A stretch of 64,000 bases of DNA from Amborella trichopoda (lineage: Eukaryota > Streptophyta > Magnoliopsida > Amborellales > Amborellaceae), in the NCBI RefSeq assembly GCF_000471905.2, contig NW_006499973.1, positions 830,174 to 894,173 of the forward strand. The letters run 5' to 3'. Each line of letters starts with the position of its first letter. The first letter of the stretch is position 1. Position numbers and translations under genes: made by a program. Below are positions 43,994-56,990 of this stretch, one piece after another. The notes under the pieces are model-generated. The model was given only the letters and a program-made list of their open reading frames with translations, ran no database searches and had not been told where the DNA came from.

Positions 43994-46900
43994 ATGCGTA
44001 TTCAAATGAAAGGGACTCAAAGCGAAAATAGGCAAGATAGTCTAAACAAAGTTCTAACTCTTTTTATTGCAGTAAAAATGAGTTACAAGTTACAAGAAGG
44101 ACATTACTAGGGTGGTTACAAGTCTCTTGCATCTGAGGATAAGAGGACAGTTACAAATGAAAACTTGTACTCTTGCTTGTGCATCTGAGGATAAGAGGAC
44201 GGTTACAGGCCAAAACTAATGCCTGCCTCATGAGGAAGAAGCAAACCCACCCAAGAAAGGCCTTCCTCATGAAGAAGAAGCAAAACCACTTGGAGAGTTA
44301 GCTTTAATTCATCTGACAAGTAAGAGGATGGTTACAGGCCAGAATACAAAGCAGAGCCATTCCAAGAAGTTAGCCTCAGTCCATCTGACATGTATGTCAA
44401 ACATACAAGCCAAATATCTCATCTGACATGTATATCAAATATACAATGAAGGATTCATTCGACGTGTGTGTCAAACATACTAAGTGGGCTGCCCTAGCAA
44501 GGAACTGCCATATGACGGAAAGCATACCCTGTTCACAATGGGTGCCCCTCCATAGAACAACATGGACCTCACTGTAATCCTGGAGGATTTGGCTTCCAAC
44601 AGGTACCATAAGCCACGCCTCATCATCATACACCACATTTTGCCGCCCCATGAACATCGGCTTATGGAGCTCGTCGCCGAGCTCCACAAGTCCCGCACGT
44701 AACTTATTGTCATAAGTGAGCATCACTCTTCGCACCATGATAAGCCACACATGCTTATAAGTGCCGACTGAAGCCAGTGCCGGCTGTGTCCTCCAAAGGC
44801 CAGCGTCGGTTGTGCTTCTATCCCTTAGTACCGGTTGCCTTTCTTGAGGTTCAGCGCCGATTGTGTCAGCGCTCGAAACCATCAATGCCTGTTGTCCCAA
44901 CGTTGAATGCACTTCTGTTAGCGCCGGCCCTATCATGACTATTCGCTTCCCGAGACTCCTCATTTTCAAAGCCTAATGGTCGCACAATTTTCGAAGGTAA
45001 CCGTACACCTTCCCTGCAATGGTTCACCTCCACGACGGTTCACCTCTTGCAACCGTATGCCTTCCACGATAATCCACCTCCCATGACCGTTCGTCTCCCG
45101 TCGAAACGTCTTCTAATGGTCGAAAACTCACTGAAAAACTATCACCTCTGTGTTTTTCACTTGAACAGCACCAGAACCTTGTCGAAATTTTTTGCAAACT
45201 TCCCCTAAGTTCCCGGGAACCTCTACAAAAGCCACTAACAACGTCGAAACGTTACCACAATCCCCCGGAAACTTCTTAAAAAGCCCCGAAAAACTCCTCA
45301 AACGCGTGGAAATGCTCAGAGTTTCACTTCCTGCCTCTTCTACCAAAAACTGTTGTAGCTGGAACCTCTTTCATTTCCCAGAAAACTCCCTGGAGAACTC
45401 TCTTTTCCTGCTCCTTTCCTTGCAACTTCGCCAAATTCTTGGCGAAGTCTGCACGCCGAAGGTCTTCCCTACAAAACTGCTTGGAATCCCATTATTGGCC
45501 GAGAACCTTCCCTGCAAAACCTTTGCTGGAGTCCCACTGCTTGCCGAAACTTCAACCGACCACCCTCTCCTCACCGTTAAGAAAATTTTCGCTTTAGTAT
45601 TTTTACCCTTGGTGAAAAAGTGAGGGAAAATGGGATTTTACCCCATTATATAGACCACACTACCCTCAAATGCCCCACACAAACTGGGAATTCCAGTTGC
45701 GTCCAAGGGAAGTCAAGTGACGATGAGCTGGGTCGGGCTTTGACTCGAGGCCCAAGGTAACTCTCATCGATCCCTCCTCAGCGCCTAGTGAATTTCAAAC
45801 AACCCTAGTGCCAGTTGACTTAGAGCCGGGTGGGTTTTCAAAACAACCCTAGCGTCGGTTGACTTTGCACCGGGTGTGTTTTCAAAACAACCGTAGCGCC
45901 GGTTGACTAGCGTAGAGTGTGTTTCCAAACAACCCTAGTGCCGATTGATTTTGCACTACGTGTATTTCCAAACGACCCTAGTGCCAGTTAAATTAGCACC
46001 GGTTGTCTTCAAACAATATCACAGATCGTTCACAGCGTCAGCTGAGTCTTTAACAACCCAGCGACGGTTGAGTTTTTGAGAACTCAGCACCGGTTGAATA
46101 CTCGCAAGAAACCACTAGCGCTACACATGGCACTGGCCGTATTTTAAGCAGCCTATTGTCACCTACTTTAGGTTGAAGTCTTCTACCACTTATCCTTAGT
46201 GGGGTTGCACCCAAGCCATGACCTGTCATCCCCAGTGATATTGCACCCAGGTTGTTGCACCCAAACTGTGGCCTATCATCCCTAATGGAGGTAGGAGCTA
46301 TCCCTCATCCCCATAAGAGTTACACCCATACTACATACAGCTTATTATCCCCAGTGAAGTTAGGGTCATTCTTACCTCTTCAATTTTTGGTGGGTCTATT
46401 TTACACCAAGCCATCCTTCACACTAGACAATATGCTTACCCCCCACTAAACCTTAGTGAAGTTTGTTTTTTGTTGGCCATCCTTTATAAGGACACCATTT
46501 CCATCTGAGCCCTCCGTTTGTGAATCGTCTTAACGATTTTATCCCCAGGGAGTCGGATTTCCATCCACAGATCTATTCCCCATGGAGCTCCACCTACATG
46601 GTGGCATTGCCATTGGTCCATGTTGTATGACCCTAAACTACACAGCCTTGGTCTGTGTTGTATGACCCTAAACTGCATAGCCTTGATCCGTGTTGTATGA
46701 CCCTAAACTATACAGCCTCGATCCGTGCTGTATGACCCTAAACTGCACAGCCTCGGTCTGTGTTGTATGACCCTAAACTGCACAACCATGGTCCAAAGTA
46801 TATGACCTTAAACTGTAGCGGAGGTCTAGTCGCATGACCTTAAACTTCACGGTCCTAGTTGTATGACTTAAAACTGCATAACCACGGTCCAAGCTACATG

Positions 46901-48685
46901 ACCCTAAACCATATTGCATGTGCTAGCCATATGACGTTAAAAGCCTCAACACCATGATCCGATCTATATGACCCTAAACTGTAGCGAAGGTCTAGTTGCA
47001 CGACCTTAAACTGCACGGTCCTAGTTGTATGGCTTTAAACTGCATAACCACGCTCTAGCTGTATGGCCTTAAACTATAGTGAACGTCTTGGCCTCATGAC
47101 GATAAACTGCTTTGCACAGGTCTAAGAGGCATGACCATAAACATGCCTCCACATACGCGCACATGCCTTTTACGTGTACTTTTCACGTATGACTTCCCTA
47201 ACCTACATGTTAGTGTGTGCATGCCACCCTCATTACCTCCCCCGTGAGTTCATTCACTTCGTCACCATTCCTCATTCCTCAGTGAGTCTAACCCGTACTC
47301 ACAAAACGGTGAACCATCCTACCATCCATACTTGTTGTAAGTTAGTGGGTCACCATTGTCCACTCACATTTCATACATCATCCATCTCTCATAGGTAGCC
47401 TAATGTCATTTCCCCAAGTGAGTCAAACCACTACCATACTCACTCCATGGCATCCACTGACTGTCATTCATCACCACCATGGTCCAGCTGTATGACCTTA
47501 AACCATAGTGCACGTTCAGGCCGAATGACACTTAAACTGTTCGCACAGGTCCCGAAGGCATGACCTTAAACATGTCTTCACAAAAAATAAAAATTAAAAA
47601 AAATAAAAAAATAAGGGGCATGGTGTATACCTTAACAAGGGAACACTATGAGTAAAAATGATGGACGGGCATGATTACGAAACCATGAGTAAAAGAGTTT
47701 CGTGAATAAAAATCGGCCACAGTGAAAACTCGAAAAGGCATCGTGAGTAAAAATAGATGAAAAGGGTGGACATAGCGAAAGGTTATGGGTAAAAGAGCCC
47801 CAAAATAAAAAGAAGTTGGTGAAAACTGTCTCTATGGTGCCGCTTCCCAAGTTCAAGAGAAAATTCGTAAAGGACGCTTGGACCAATAAACAGGTTGATA
47901 CCGCACTCGTCTTAACAAGCGACTTCAACCCTCACTAAAAGAAGAAAATCCTTGGTGTCGTAAATGCCAAGACTCCAAAAGTATGAGCTTTAAGGAAAAG
48001 ATTTCGACAGCTTGAGTCCAGTGGCAAAAGGTCTCAAAAGATAGAAGACTCGCCAAGATGGCAAGACAAGTCTCGTGAGGAAGAACATTATTCCCACGAG
48101 GTCACAAACATACTCTAGAAATAAATACTTCAAAGGTAAGAAACTGACAAAGCCAAGGAGAACCTGCTAGAGACGTCAGCTCGTCTAGTGGGCACGACCA
48201 AACCTTCGAGATCGGCTAATAGAACCTACCCTCAACTGGACTCGATAGACGAGATCCATAATGGTCCTCTGAACGTCAAAAGCAAACCTGGTATAGTAGC
48301 AAACAGCACCTTCCAAAGCAAACCAACGAACTCGGACCAAATGGGAACAATGCCCTTCAACATGGCACTCAATTGCTAGACGGGCCTGATTCTAACTGAT
48401 GATGTCCGTACAAAATCCTCAGCTTCAAAATCACCAACAATCCACACGAGGGTGAGGACTTCAACAAGATCCCTAAAAAATGTCTCTTCCCCCCCTAAAG
48501 TCTCCACAGATGGACCCGTAAACAATGTATCCCTATGTCTGAGCAGCTTAGTGATACCATTACGTGAATCTCCTCGGCGTTCACGTGATCCTGTGGCTAG
48601 GAAGAACAAAAGTAAAGCCGAAGGAAATTTTGTGAATGATTGTCCTTCTCGCTTCTCTTGAAGCACAACATTTGGCAGGGTAAGC
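43994..48685. repeat. Tat 3' untranslated region with several minisatellites
   Basis: 4.7 kb between pol and the 3' LTR. Distinct tandem arrays: GCATCTGAGGATAAGAGGACGGTTACA (44,120-44,340, three to four copies); CAAACAACCCTAGCGCCGGTTGACTTxGCACCGGGTGTGTTTC (45,795-46,090, ~6 copies); TGTATGACCCTAAACTGCACAGCCTCGGTCCG (46,610-47,130 and 47,485-47,570, ~14 copies); GAGTAAAAxxxGATGG-type words (47,640-47,800). Tandem repeats in the 3' UTR are described for Tat/Ogre elements, where they can seed satellite DNA. The rest is unrecognised. Confidence 0.8.
44397..44969 (-). other. Antisense open frame of 190 codons in the Tat 3' region
   Basis: It is the longest uninterrupted frame in this non-coding stretch and runs opposite to the element. 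The product has no recognised domain: SADTIGAEPQERQPVLRDRS and TTDAGLWRTQPALASVG are translations of the GCGCCGGTTG-type repeat. Codon drift cannot be judged from one copy. Chance openness over repeats is the simplest reading. An antisense ORF has been described downstream of pol in some Tat elements, so a relic of that is an alternative. Confidence 0.3.
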
Positions 48686-51600
48686 GGTTTGAATGTATTT
48701 TTCAACATCTTGGTTCTTGGTAGGAAGCAGGTCAATAAAAGCCTACAAACCAGTGGAAATTCCCGACAGTCTCATAATGGCCCTAGAATTGGTTAGGATC
48801 ATCATAAACACTTCAAAAGACCACCTATGGAGTTTCATCACAATCAGACATGTCTAAGGCAGTGAACACAAAGAAACAATTTCAGTAAATTTGGTGTCTA
48901 GCACCCTGAAATGGACCCTGTAACTAGAGCCATACTTTTGATGTGTCAAACAGCTGTGGGACCACTGCCATTAGATCTGACACGGTTAAAAACCTCTATG
49001 GGACAAGTTACGACTTAATTGGGCACTCTAAGATAAAGTTATGAGTAAAATACCGAAAAGGGGCAGGCCGCACTCTATTCCCATGTGGCCACCCTGCACT
49101 AAAACACCGTTAAAGGTGGTTGTTTTCACAGTCACGAGCATTCAATTTCGGGGCTTATATCTCACTCGTTCTAAGTTGGATCACTCCCAAATTTAGTATG
49201 CGTGCTTATCTCATCAAGATAAACAATTTGATATGTGGTACGCCCCGTGACGACGCCTGAGCAAAGAGAAAAACTAAATGAAAGTCGCTGATCCGTGAAG
49301 GAAGTTGCAAAAAATTCAGCAGCAGCACACCTTATTCGAGCAGCTAGATCATGATGCTCGTATACCCGATCGAAGTGAAACCAATTGCATTAGGTACGTG
49401 AGGTCCGAGGCTATCTCTGGTCCGAACCTCACATACGATGAACAGTTGGATTTCACACAGGAAGGCGTCAAAGCTGCTGTAAATTCTGATTGTCGGATTT
49501 CAAGATTCCGACCAAAAACTCAAGACGACAAAATCTTCATCCGGACATGAAATCAAGCTACGTTCACTGTAACATGATCTTGACGGCATGCTCAGTGTGA
49601 TTCAATGAAGAAATCATGAAGAAACATCAAGGAACGAGCACACAATCGATCCGAAGTTTTCAAGATTCATCCAAGATTCAAGTCTCATGATCATGGCTCA
49701 AAAACATGATTCATGGCTCGAAGTTGGTATCAAAATGGTCGTCTTGTCGAGCCCTACAAGAAAACAATAATCCTTCAATCAAACAGGCATCATAATGACC
49801 TCGGCTCAGCCATGGAAGATCACGCAAGTTCTTGGGCAGCAGTAGGGACTGTTCTGAAATTCCACACATTGTTAGGCAGAGGCAAAACGATCATTTTGTA
49901 CCGATTTTTAAAATTTCTTTAAATTCAATTAAATTGTAATTATCTTCAATTCTAGGTAGTTTTCGGGCGTACACCCACGTTTTATCCCAATCTATATAAA
50001 CAGGCACTGCCTCATTATACAAAGGAGGAATTCATTCTTTTTGGATCAATGAATAAAATTTTGATTGTTGCTTGAGCTTGTGGGTATGTCTTGGAGAGAG
50101 AGAGAAGATAGAGAAGAAAAGGGTCGATATCCTTTGGGTAGGTAACTTTCTCTCTCCTCCCCTCTTTCTCTCTCCTCCCTTCTTTCTTGTCATTATCTAT
50201 CCTCCCTTCTTTCTCATCTTTCTCGCTTTCTCTCTCCTCCTCTCTTCTCATCTCTGTCTCTTTATCTCTTTTTCTCATCTCTATCTCTTTTTCTCTCCTC
50301 CTCTCTTCTCATCTTTATCTCTTTCTCTCTCCTCCTCTCTTCTCATTTCTATCTCTCTCTCTCTTTTTCTCGTCTATATCTCTTTCTCTCTCTTCTTCTC
50401 ATATTTATCTCTTTCTCTCTCCTCTCTTCTCGTCTCTATCCCTTTCTCTCTCTTTTTCTCATCTCTATCTCCATCCGTCCTCTTCTGTCACAACCGACGA
50501 AGCCTAGCGCCAGCTGGTTCTCTCTTTCTCCTGTCACAACCGGTAAAGCCTAGTACCGGTTGGTTTTCTCTCTCTTTTGTCACAATCGACTAAGCCTAAC
50601 ATCGGTTGGTTTTCGCTTTCTTCTGTCACAACTAGCGAAGCTTAGCACCGGTTGGTTTTCTCTCTCTTCTGTTACAACCGTCGAAGCCTAGTGTCTGTTG
50701 GTTCTCTCTTTCTTCATTAACAACCGATGAAGCCTAGCGTCAGCTGGTTTTCTCTCTCCTCTTCTGTCGGTCGACAAAGCCTAGCACCGGCTGGTTTTCT
50801 CCCTCCTCTTCTGTCAATCGGTGAAGCCTAGTGCCGACTATATTTCTCTTTCCTCTTCTGTCACAGTCGGCGAAGCTTAGTGTCGACCATGTCTCCTCTC
50901 TCTTCTCCCTTGTACAACACAGTTGGCGAAGCCTAACGCGGACTGTGTTTTCTCTCTCTTCCTTCTAACACGGTTGGCAATGCTTAGCCCCAACTGTGCC
51001 TTCCCTCTCTCTCCTTTATCCTCTCGTCTTTCATACTCTTCCTTTCCTTTCTTCTCTCTCCTTTCTTTCCCTTCTTCTCTTCTTATTCTTTCCTCATAGC
51101 CTTAATCCTGCCACTCCTTTGTTCGACTAAGAGGGATTGTGGTTAGCCTCTTATGGTAGTCTTGTCGTCTAGCTGTAATGTTGTTGTGTCCGGATTACTT
51201 GGCCCACTTTATTGCCATGACAGGCTGACCATCGTGCCTAGTTAGTCGGTGTTGATAATGACATCTAGTAGTAATCCTATGAGCTGGTCTTAGTTACCGA
51301 GCCCGTTTTGCTACCACGTTAGGCCAATTATCCACCGGCCTAGTCACCTCTTTGATCCTCGCTCTTAGTCGAATTCTTCTCTCCCCCGCCTTTCTTCTCT
51401 TCTTCTTTTTGAATGCGCTTGCTTGTGTATGTTCATCAAAGAGGACAAGGGTGAGGTCTAATCCATCTGTCTTATAACCTTTGCCATATATGTGTGTGAT
51501 TGTAGAAAAGAAGAATACAAGCCAAGAGAGGCGATTCTGAACCATTTATATTACTGGGGGGCTTTCTTTGTGATCAAAGAGGGCACCCACATGAGTCAGC

Positions 51601-51782
51601 CCTAGAAGTTCCGAACCCACCTTTAAATTCCTCTCTCCCCGGTTGGTAATACATGCCCTTGTTCTCGAATAAGGTTCCCGAGAGAGCGATCTCAAAAACA
51701 TCCTGGGTCTTCCTTCGAAACCCAAGATGTGAGCCGCCCGATCCCCAAAGGATTCGGAGGGCGAGATCAGGGCACCTAACTA
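48686..51782 (+). repeat. Tat 3' LTR (3,097 bp)
   Basis: Starts GGTTTGAATG (TG decayed to GG) and ends CACCTAACTA (CA decayed to TA). It contains the TATA-like CTATATAAACAGG at 49,990, AATGAATAAAATTT at 50,048, the CT-rich tract (50,145-50,480) and the ~55-bp unit array (50,483-51,000). Directly followed by the target duplication GACCT. Confidence 0.92.
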
Positions 51783-51787
51783 GACCT

Positions 51788-51953
51788 ATCCTTCATTGAG
51801 CGGCCAATTGAGATACTTGATAGAAGGGTGCAAGTGTTATGTAACAAAGAGATCCCTCCGGTCCAAGTGTTGTGGCAGTACCATTCCCGAGAGGAGTCGA
51901 GCTGGGAGTGGAGAGATGAGATCAGAGATAAGTACCCCCATTTTTTTTATTGA
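51788..51953 (+). pseudogene. Tekay chromodomain, 3' side of Tat insertion
   Basis: The frame resumes with SFIERPIEILDR, VQVLCNKEIPPVQVLWQYHS and EESSWEWRDEIRDKYPHFF then TGA at 51,951. This is the chromovirus chromodomain, which in the family steers integration to particular chromatin. The aromatic/acid core WQYHSREESSWEW is preserved. Joining the two flanks over one GACCT copy leaves a one-base frame difference, so there was also a small deletion. Confidence 0.88.
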
Positions 51954-51985
51954 CGGAGATATGATTTTGAGGACAAAATCCTTTT

Positions 51986-51994
51986 AAGGGGGGA
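51986..51994 (+). promoter_or_regulatory. Tekay polypurine tract
   Basis: AAGGGGGGA immediately precedes the intact TGTTGTAAGG start of the 3' LTR. Confidence 0.85.
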
Positions 51995-54900
51995 TGTTGT
52001 AAGGATCGAAAATTTTCCGACTTGAAGAGATCGCTCATGGTAGTGAAGAGACGCGCGCGACAGTGAAGAGAAGAAAAGAGAGAATGACGTGTGCGGCAGT
52101 GAAGAGATGCGCATGGTAGTGAAGAGATGAAGCAGCAGTGAGAATGCACCCAGCGATAAGAGTGCGCAGCAGTAAGAAGCAATGAGAATGCACGCGGTGG
52201 TAAGAGGGCACGGCAGTGAGAGCACGCGATGGTAAGAGACAGAAGAAAAAGAGAGCACCGTTGTGCGCAATGCCGTCAAGCGTGAGGTCTCGACCGTTGT
52301 GCACAACACTGTCGAGGCCATGCTTGCCCCTTGGATGCCATTTGTCTATTGCATGCTGCCTTGCATGCCATTTGTTCAATATCATGACACAATGAATGCC
52401 ACTTGGTAATTTCGAGCTGCCTCCTCCCCCTCTTAGCATACTTAAACTCCTTCTCTTATCTCCCAAGCCTTTGTTTTTCCTCTTAGTCTTGAGGACGCTT
52501 TCTCAACACTTAGAGTTGCCACCCCTTGGAGCTATTGTTGAAGAGCTTGGGACTTGACTGTGTGGGGGATTTTGGGACACATTTGGGCACAAGTACGTGG
52601 ATCTAACACTCATGTTTCCTTGATTTTTATTGAAGCATGAAATTAAGCATTGAATAGGTACGATTTTGAGGCGGGTTTGTGGTTGCATGCGAGTGAGTTT
52701 ATACTTGTTTGTGCCCTGTTTTTACAGTATTGTAGTCCTCATTGGAATGATGAATTGAACATTGAAATTACTTCTACTAGTTATGAAAATATATGGAAAA
52801 GTAACCATGTGTATCTAATTTAAGATGAAAAAGATTTTATGTTGATGTCCCTTTTAGTTTGGAAGTTGTTGATCATCCTATGATATATGCCAAAGTTTTG
52901 CTGTGAAATTCCAAGAACTCTACATGATATTGCACTAAACTGTTCACTAATCAAATGAAGTCCAAATGACTTCAAACCACTTTTAATTGAAATATGGTTG
53001 TGTCTAATTCAAACGTTGTTTCGAAACTATGTTGAAATTCGTATGGCTTGAGAATATGGCTTGAGAATTATGCCTCTGTTTGTATAGACATATCACTGTT
53101 CTCAGTTGAAGTAATTTCCCAGAACTGTTACTCATTTTGCACTGAACTATTCACTAAGCAAATAGTGTTCAAATGACTTATAACCACTTTTAATTGAAGG
53201 ACGACTATATCTACTTAAAATTTGGTTTGTAAACCATGTCGAAATTCCTCGTAATTTGGAAGTTATGCCTTTGTATAGACATGTCACTGTTATCAGCTGC
53301 AGTAGTTTGCAAGGCAGGTTCTCATTTTAGCAATGAGCTTTTGACTGACCAAATGGTGTCCAAATAACTTCAAACCACTATGAAATATAGATGTGTCTAC
53401 TTAAAGTTTTATTTGGAACCATGTTGAAATTTCTTATAGTTTGGAATCTATTCCGTTGTTTGCATGCACATGCCACTGTTGTAAGTTGCAGTGAAATTCT
53501 AGAATACTTATGTGTCTTATGAGAGATTGTTCACTGACCAATATGTCTCCGATTAAGGCTAAACAACCTCTAAATAAAAGGTGTATGCATCTATTTTCAA
53601 ATTGGTTTTGGGGCAATGACAAAAATCTTCATGGGTTAGAAGTTAGGCCAAATTTTCTAAGAGTTTATCTTACTGAAAGCACTATCCTGTTATAAATTCC
53701 TGAATATGCCTAGTTGAAATGAATGAATGCTTATGATATAGTGAATGCTCATGAACTCTTGAATAATTGTGATGTGTCATGCTTGAGCAGAAATGAATGA
53801 ATGCTTATGAGATATGCATGTGCATGGTTATAATAAGACATAACTATGATAAGAATATGAGGTGTAAACACTATGCAATGGGACATCCATTGGTGGTAGA
53901 TCTGATATGATAAGATTGTGATATGAAACACTATGCCATGGGATATCCATTAGTAGTGAGATATGAGATACTGAGACTACTGAATGAGGAACTACGCAAC
54001 AGGTCATCCGTTGGTAGCATAATTTGTTGTGATATAATTTGATTTAATTTTTATGTTGGTAATTAAGATCTTCCCCTGACTCCCAATGGTAGGAAAGGAG
54101 TTAGGATGTGAATATGAATGTTTGGGAGGGTCGCGCCCCCAAAATCTTTATGGGCACTATGCATTGGGTTACCTATTGACAGTGTAACGCCCTCTCGCCA
54201 GAAAAGCATAGGGAGAGGGTCATGTCTTGCAAGGCTACATCCTATCAAAAGCCCCAAAGCACATTAGGGATAACGTGTGTGCGTGTGAAGACATTATAAA
54301 ATGGGTCCTCTATTTGTAATTGTCTTCCCTCTTGAGTCTGGTTAGAAGTCCCAAGTAGTAGGATTGGCTTGCTTCTACTTCGGGAGTAGGCAACTCTAGA
54401 ATTGCTTGTATGCACTATGTGTTTTTCTTACATTACTAATCTCTTATTTTGATGAAACGATGTGACAGTCTGTTAGTTCATGTGATGTATGTTATTCTAA
54501 CATCCGATTTATACTTCTTCCACCATTGCTCGGATTTATGATACATGGCTCCATGTTGTAACACCTGTATAAATTTTGGACAATGTTTATGAATATCATT
54601 GTATAGGTCAGAATACATGGTGTTGATCTGCTTACTGGGTTTTATAGCTTACCCTTTTGACTTTCTCTGTGTAGAGTGATGACCTACATTTTCTGAGAGT
54701 GGGCGGCTGGGCACTCAAGGGGCTGGCACTTGAAGTTCTGGGCTTGGCGAGATAAGCTTTATCCAGACTGTAGGTGTTGGTTGGCGGTGGCCATCTAGTT
54801 GTTTTGCTTGAAGTCTTGTAGATTTTGATGTTGGGCCTGTAGTGCCCTAGAAATGTTTTTAATAAAAATTTTGGAGCCTGAATTTATATAAGTTGGTTTT

Positions 54901-55093
54901 TATTTGTCCAGTTCTTTGTACCTGTGTGCATGGTTTTTGTTTTTTCTTTCTTTCGTGGTTTGTTTTGATTACGCCTTCTAATCAGTGCTGAGAGCACTCC
55001 TAACCTGACTGGCATTCGCTACCTCGGGTCGCGATCCGATACTGTGTCACCCTCCAGCTAGTATGGTAGGGGTCAGGGAGCGGGATCGTGACA
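51995..55093 (+). repeat. Tekay 3' LTR (3,099 bp)
   Basis: Starts TGTTGTAAGG and ends GATCGTGACA with canonical TG…CA. Includes the GTGAAGAGxxGCGCGxxxCAGTGAAGAG array (52,020-52,260) and the ~190-bp unit array (about 52,908-53,690). Followed by AGAGT, the candidate target duplication, and then by resumed LINE coding sequence. Confidence 0.92.
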
Positions 55094-55098
55094 AGAGT

Positions 55099-56990
55099 AT
55101 TGTAAATTTGTCTATGTCCAAGCTTGATAGGTTTTTGATTTCTGGTGAGTGGTCTAAGTTTCCCTTTAGCCTCGGTTAAAGCACTTCCTAGGCTTTCTTA
55201 AGATAATACAGCTATTCTATTGTGTACTAAAAAGGTCTCTAAGGGTTCCACGCCTTTTAGATTGGAAATAGGTTGGTTGCAGGAGAAAGATGTGGTTGAT
55301 TTAGTTTAGAGTACCTGGGAGAGCACTATCTATGTTGGTTCTCTGGACTTTCAACTACCTAAGAAATTTCTCAATAGTAAACATAAGTTGCTGGCCTGGA
55401 AAAAAGATAATAGAGTTCATATCAAGGGTAAGATTGAGGATGCTTTAAGCAAAATTGAACTGGTGGACACTGTGGTGGAAAATACAGGTGCTATGTCAAA
55501 AGAGCTAGCTTCAGAGAGAGCTTCGTGTATTAAGGACTTACAGGAGCTTAGGAGGATCGAAGAAGTGTATTGGAAACATTGATCCCAAGTTAAATGGCTG
55601 AAGGAAGGGAATCTGAATACAAAATTCTTCCATACCATGGCCAATGCTCGTACTCGACAGAATTATGTTTTTGGTCTTTTAATCCAGGGAGTTGACCCTG
55701 ATGATAGAGAGGGGATGTCCAGTGCTATCATTAACCACTTCCAAAGAACCTTCTCCTCTGAAGTCAGAGTCACCCCTAGGCTCAATAGAGCGGGACTTAA
55801 AGTTCTTCCATCTTATTTGGTTTCTTTTTTTGAAAGTGGAGGTATCAATGGTAAAATTGAAAAGAGCGGTATTCTCATTACCAGGTGATAAGGCTCTTCA
55901 GCCTGACGGATATCTCTCATTTTTTTCCATACTTCCTGGAATTTGGTTAGTTCTAAGCTACTGAAGATGGTTAGAGGCTTCCTTAGGAGAGGGAAACTTT
56001 TTGAAGGTATTAATTTCATGTTTATTGCCCTTATTCCTAAAAGGTTTGTTATTGCTAGCTTGAGTGATATCAGACCTATTAGCCTCCTGACAAGTCTCTA
56101 TAAAATTATAGCTAAGTTGCTTGCGGAGCGGCTTAAGGTAGTGCTACCTTACATTATTATAGGCCCACAATCAACCTTCATTAAGGATAGGTTGATCACT
56201 GATAGTGTCCTGGTTGCTCAAGAATGCATTCATTCTCGTGTTTTAAATGGGCTACTTGGTCTTGTGATTAAGTTAGACATGGAGAAAGCCTATGATAGAG
56301 TTGAATGAAGTGTCCTTTTGGAGATTATGAAGAATATGGGTTTTGGGAAGAAGTGGAGGAATTGGATTTATGGTTGTCTCTCATTAGCTCACTTTTCCAT
56401 ACTGTATAATGACAGCCTTATTGGATTCTTTCGTGCATCAAGAGGTATTCGTCAAGATGAGCCTCTCTCCCCTTTCCTATTCACCATTTATGCATAGTGC
56501 TTTAGTTTGTTTGTTCGCAATGTTGTAGCGAAATGACATTTTGTGGGATTTCAGTTGCCAAATGAAGGACCTTGTATCTCTCACTTGCAATATGCAGATG
56601 ATACATTGTTATTTTGTGAGACGAGGGTGGATCAAGTTTCCAATATAGCTACGTTTTTAAAATGTTGAGAAGTGGCTTTAGGTTTTAAGGTGAATTTTGA
56701 TAAAACGGGGGTGATTGGTGTAAATTGTGATGATATTATGGTGAATACTTTGGCGGATGTATTAGGCTCTAAGGTTAAACATTTCCAAATTATGTACCTT
56801 GGGATGCCTATCTCAGACGAACGTTTTCTTGTGGCTATTTGGGATAGGGTGATTCGAAGGGATTCAAACTAAGCTTGATTTGTGGAAATATAAATATCTT
56901 TCTTTGGGGGGAATGATTACTTTGATTAAAGCTTGTTTTTCTAATCTTCCTATTTATCAAATGTCTATTCTAGAGATTCCAGCATCAGTT
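55099..56990 (+). pseudogene. LINE ORF2: end of endonuclease, linker and reverse transcriptase
   Basis: SMSKLDRFL (55,116 on) closes the endonuclease. The linker contains VKWLKEGNLNTKFFHTMANARTRQN (55,590-55,665). RT motifs follow: FIALIPKRFVIASLSDIRPISL, GPQSTFIKDRLITDSVLVAQE, VIKLDMEKAYDRVE, then a TGA, GIRQDEPLSPFLFTIYA, and the catalytic YADD at 56,591-56,602 in LQYADDTLLFCE, then KVNFDKTGVIGVN and YLGMPI. Several TGG-to-TGA and frame changes make it non-functional. The open segment 55,943-56,308 is the best preserved. Motif spacing is that of plant L1-type LINEs. Confidence 0.92.

Larger units (their letters stand above)
33047..51782 (+). mobile_element. Ty3/gypsy LTR retrotransposon, Tat lineage, nested in Tekay
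   Basis: LTRs of 3,120 bp (33,047-36,166) and 3,097 bp (48,686-51,782) are collinear. The 5-bp target duplication GACCT is exact at 33,042-33,046 and 51,783-51,787. The primer site follows the 5' LTR. The pol order is RT, RNase H, second (archaeal-type) RNase H, integrase. The RT (FMNGYSEYNQIRMAPEDEEATAF, CYVDDLVVKS) and the extra RNase H are Tat-lineage characters (known from Ogre and relatives). A non-coding 3' region of 4.7 kb carries minisatellites. All reading frames are broken. Confidence 0.93.
25663..55093 (+). mobile_element. Ty3/gypsy LTR retrotransposon, Tekay (Del) chromovirus, itself split
   Basis: LTRs are 25,663-28,690 and 51,995-55,093. Candidate target duplication GGAGT (25,658-25,662) and AGAGT (55,094-55,098), four of five matching; removing one copy puts the LINE frame back together. 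The primer site is at 28,695, and gag, protease, RT, RNase H, integrase and chromodomain come in gypsy order. The RT ([13 protein letters not shown]) and the C-terminal chromodomain point to Tekay. The Tat element at 33,047-51,782 interrupts it inside the chromodomain. Own length is about 10.7 kb. Many stops; not autonomous. Confidence 0.92.
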
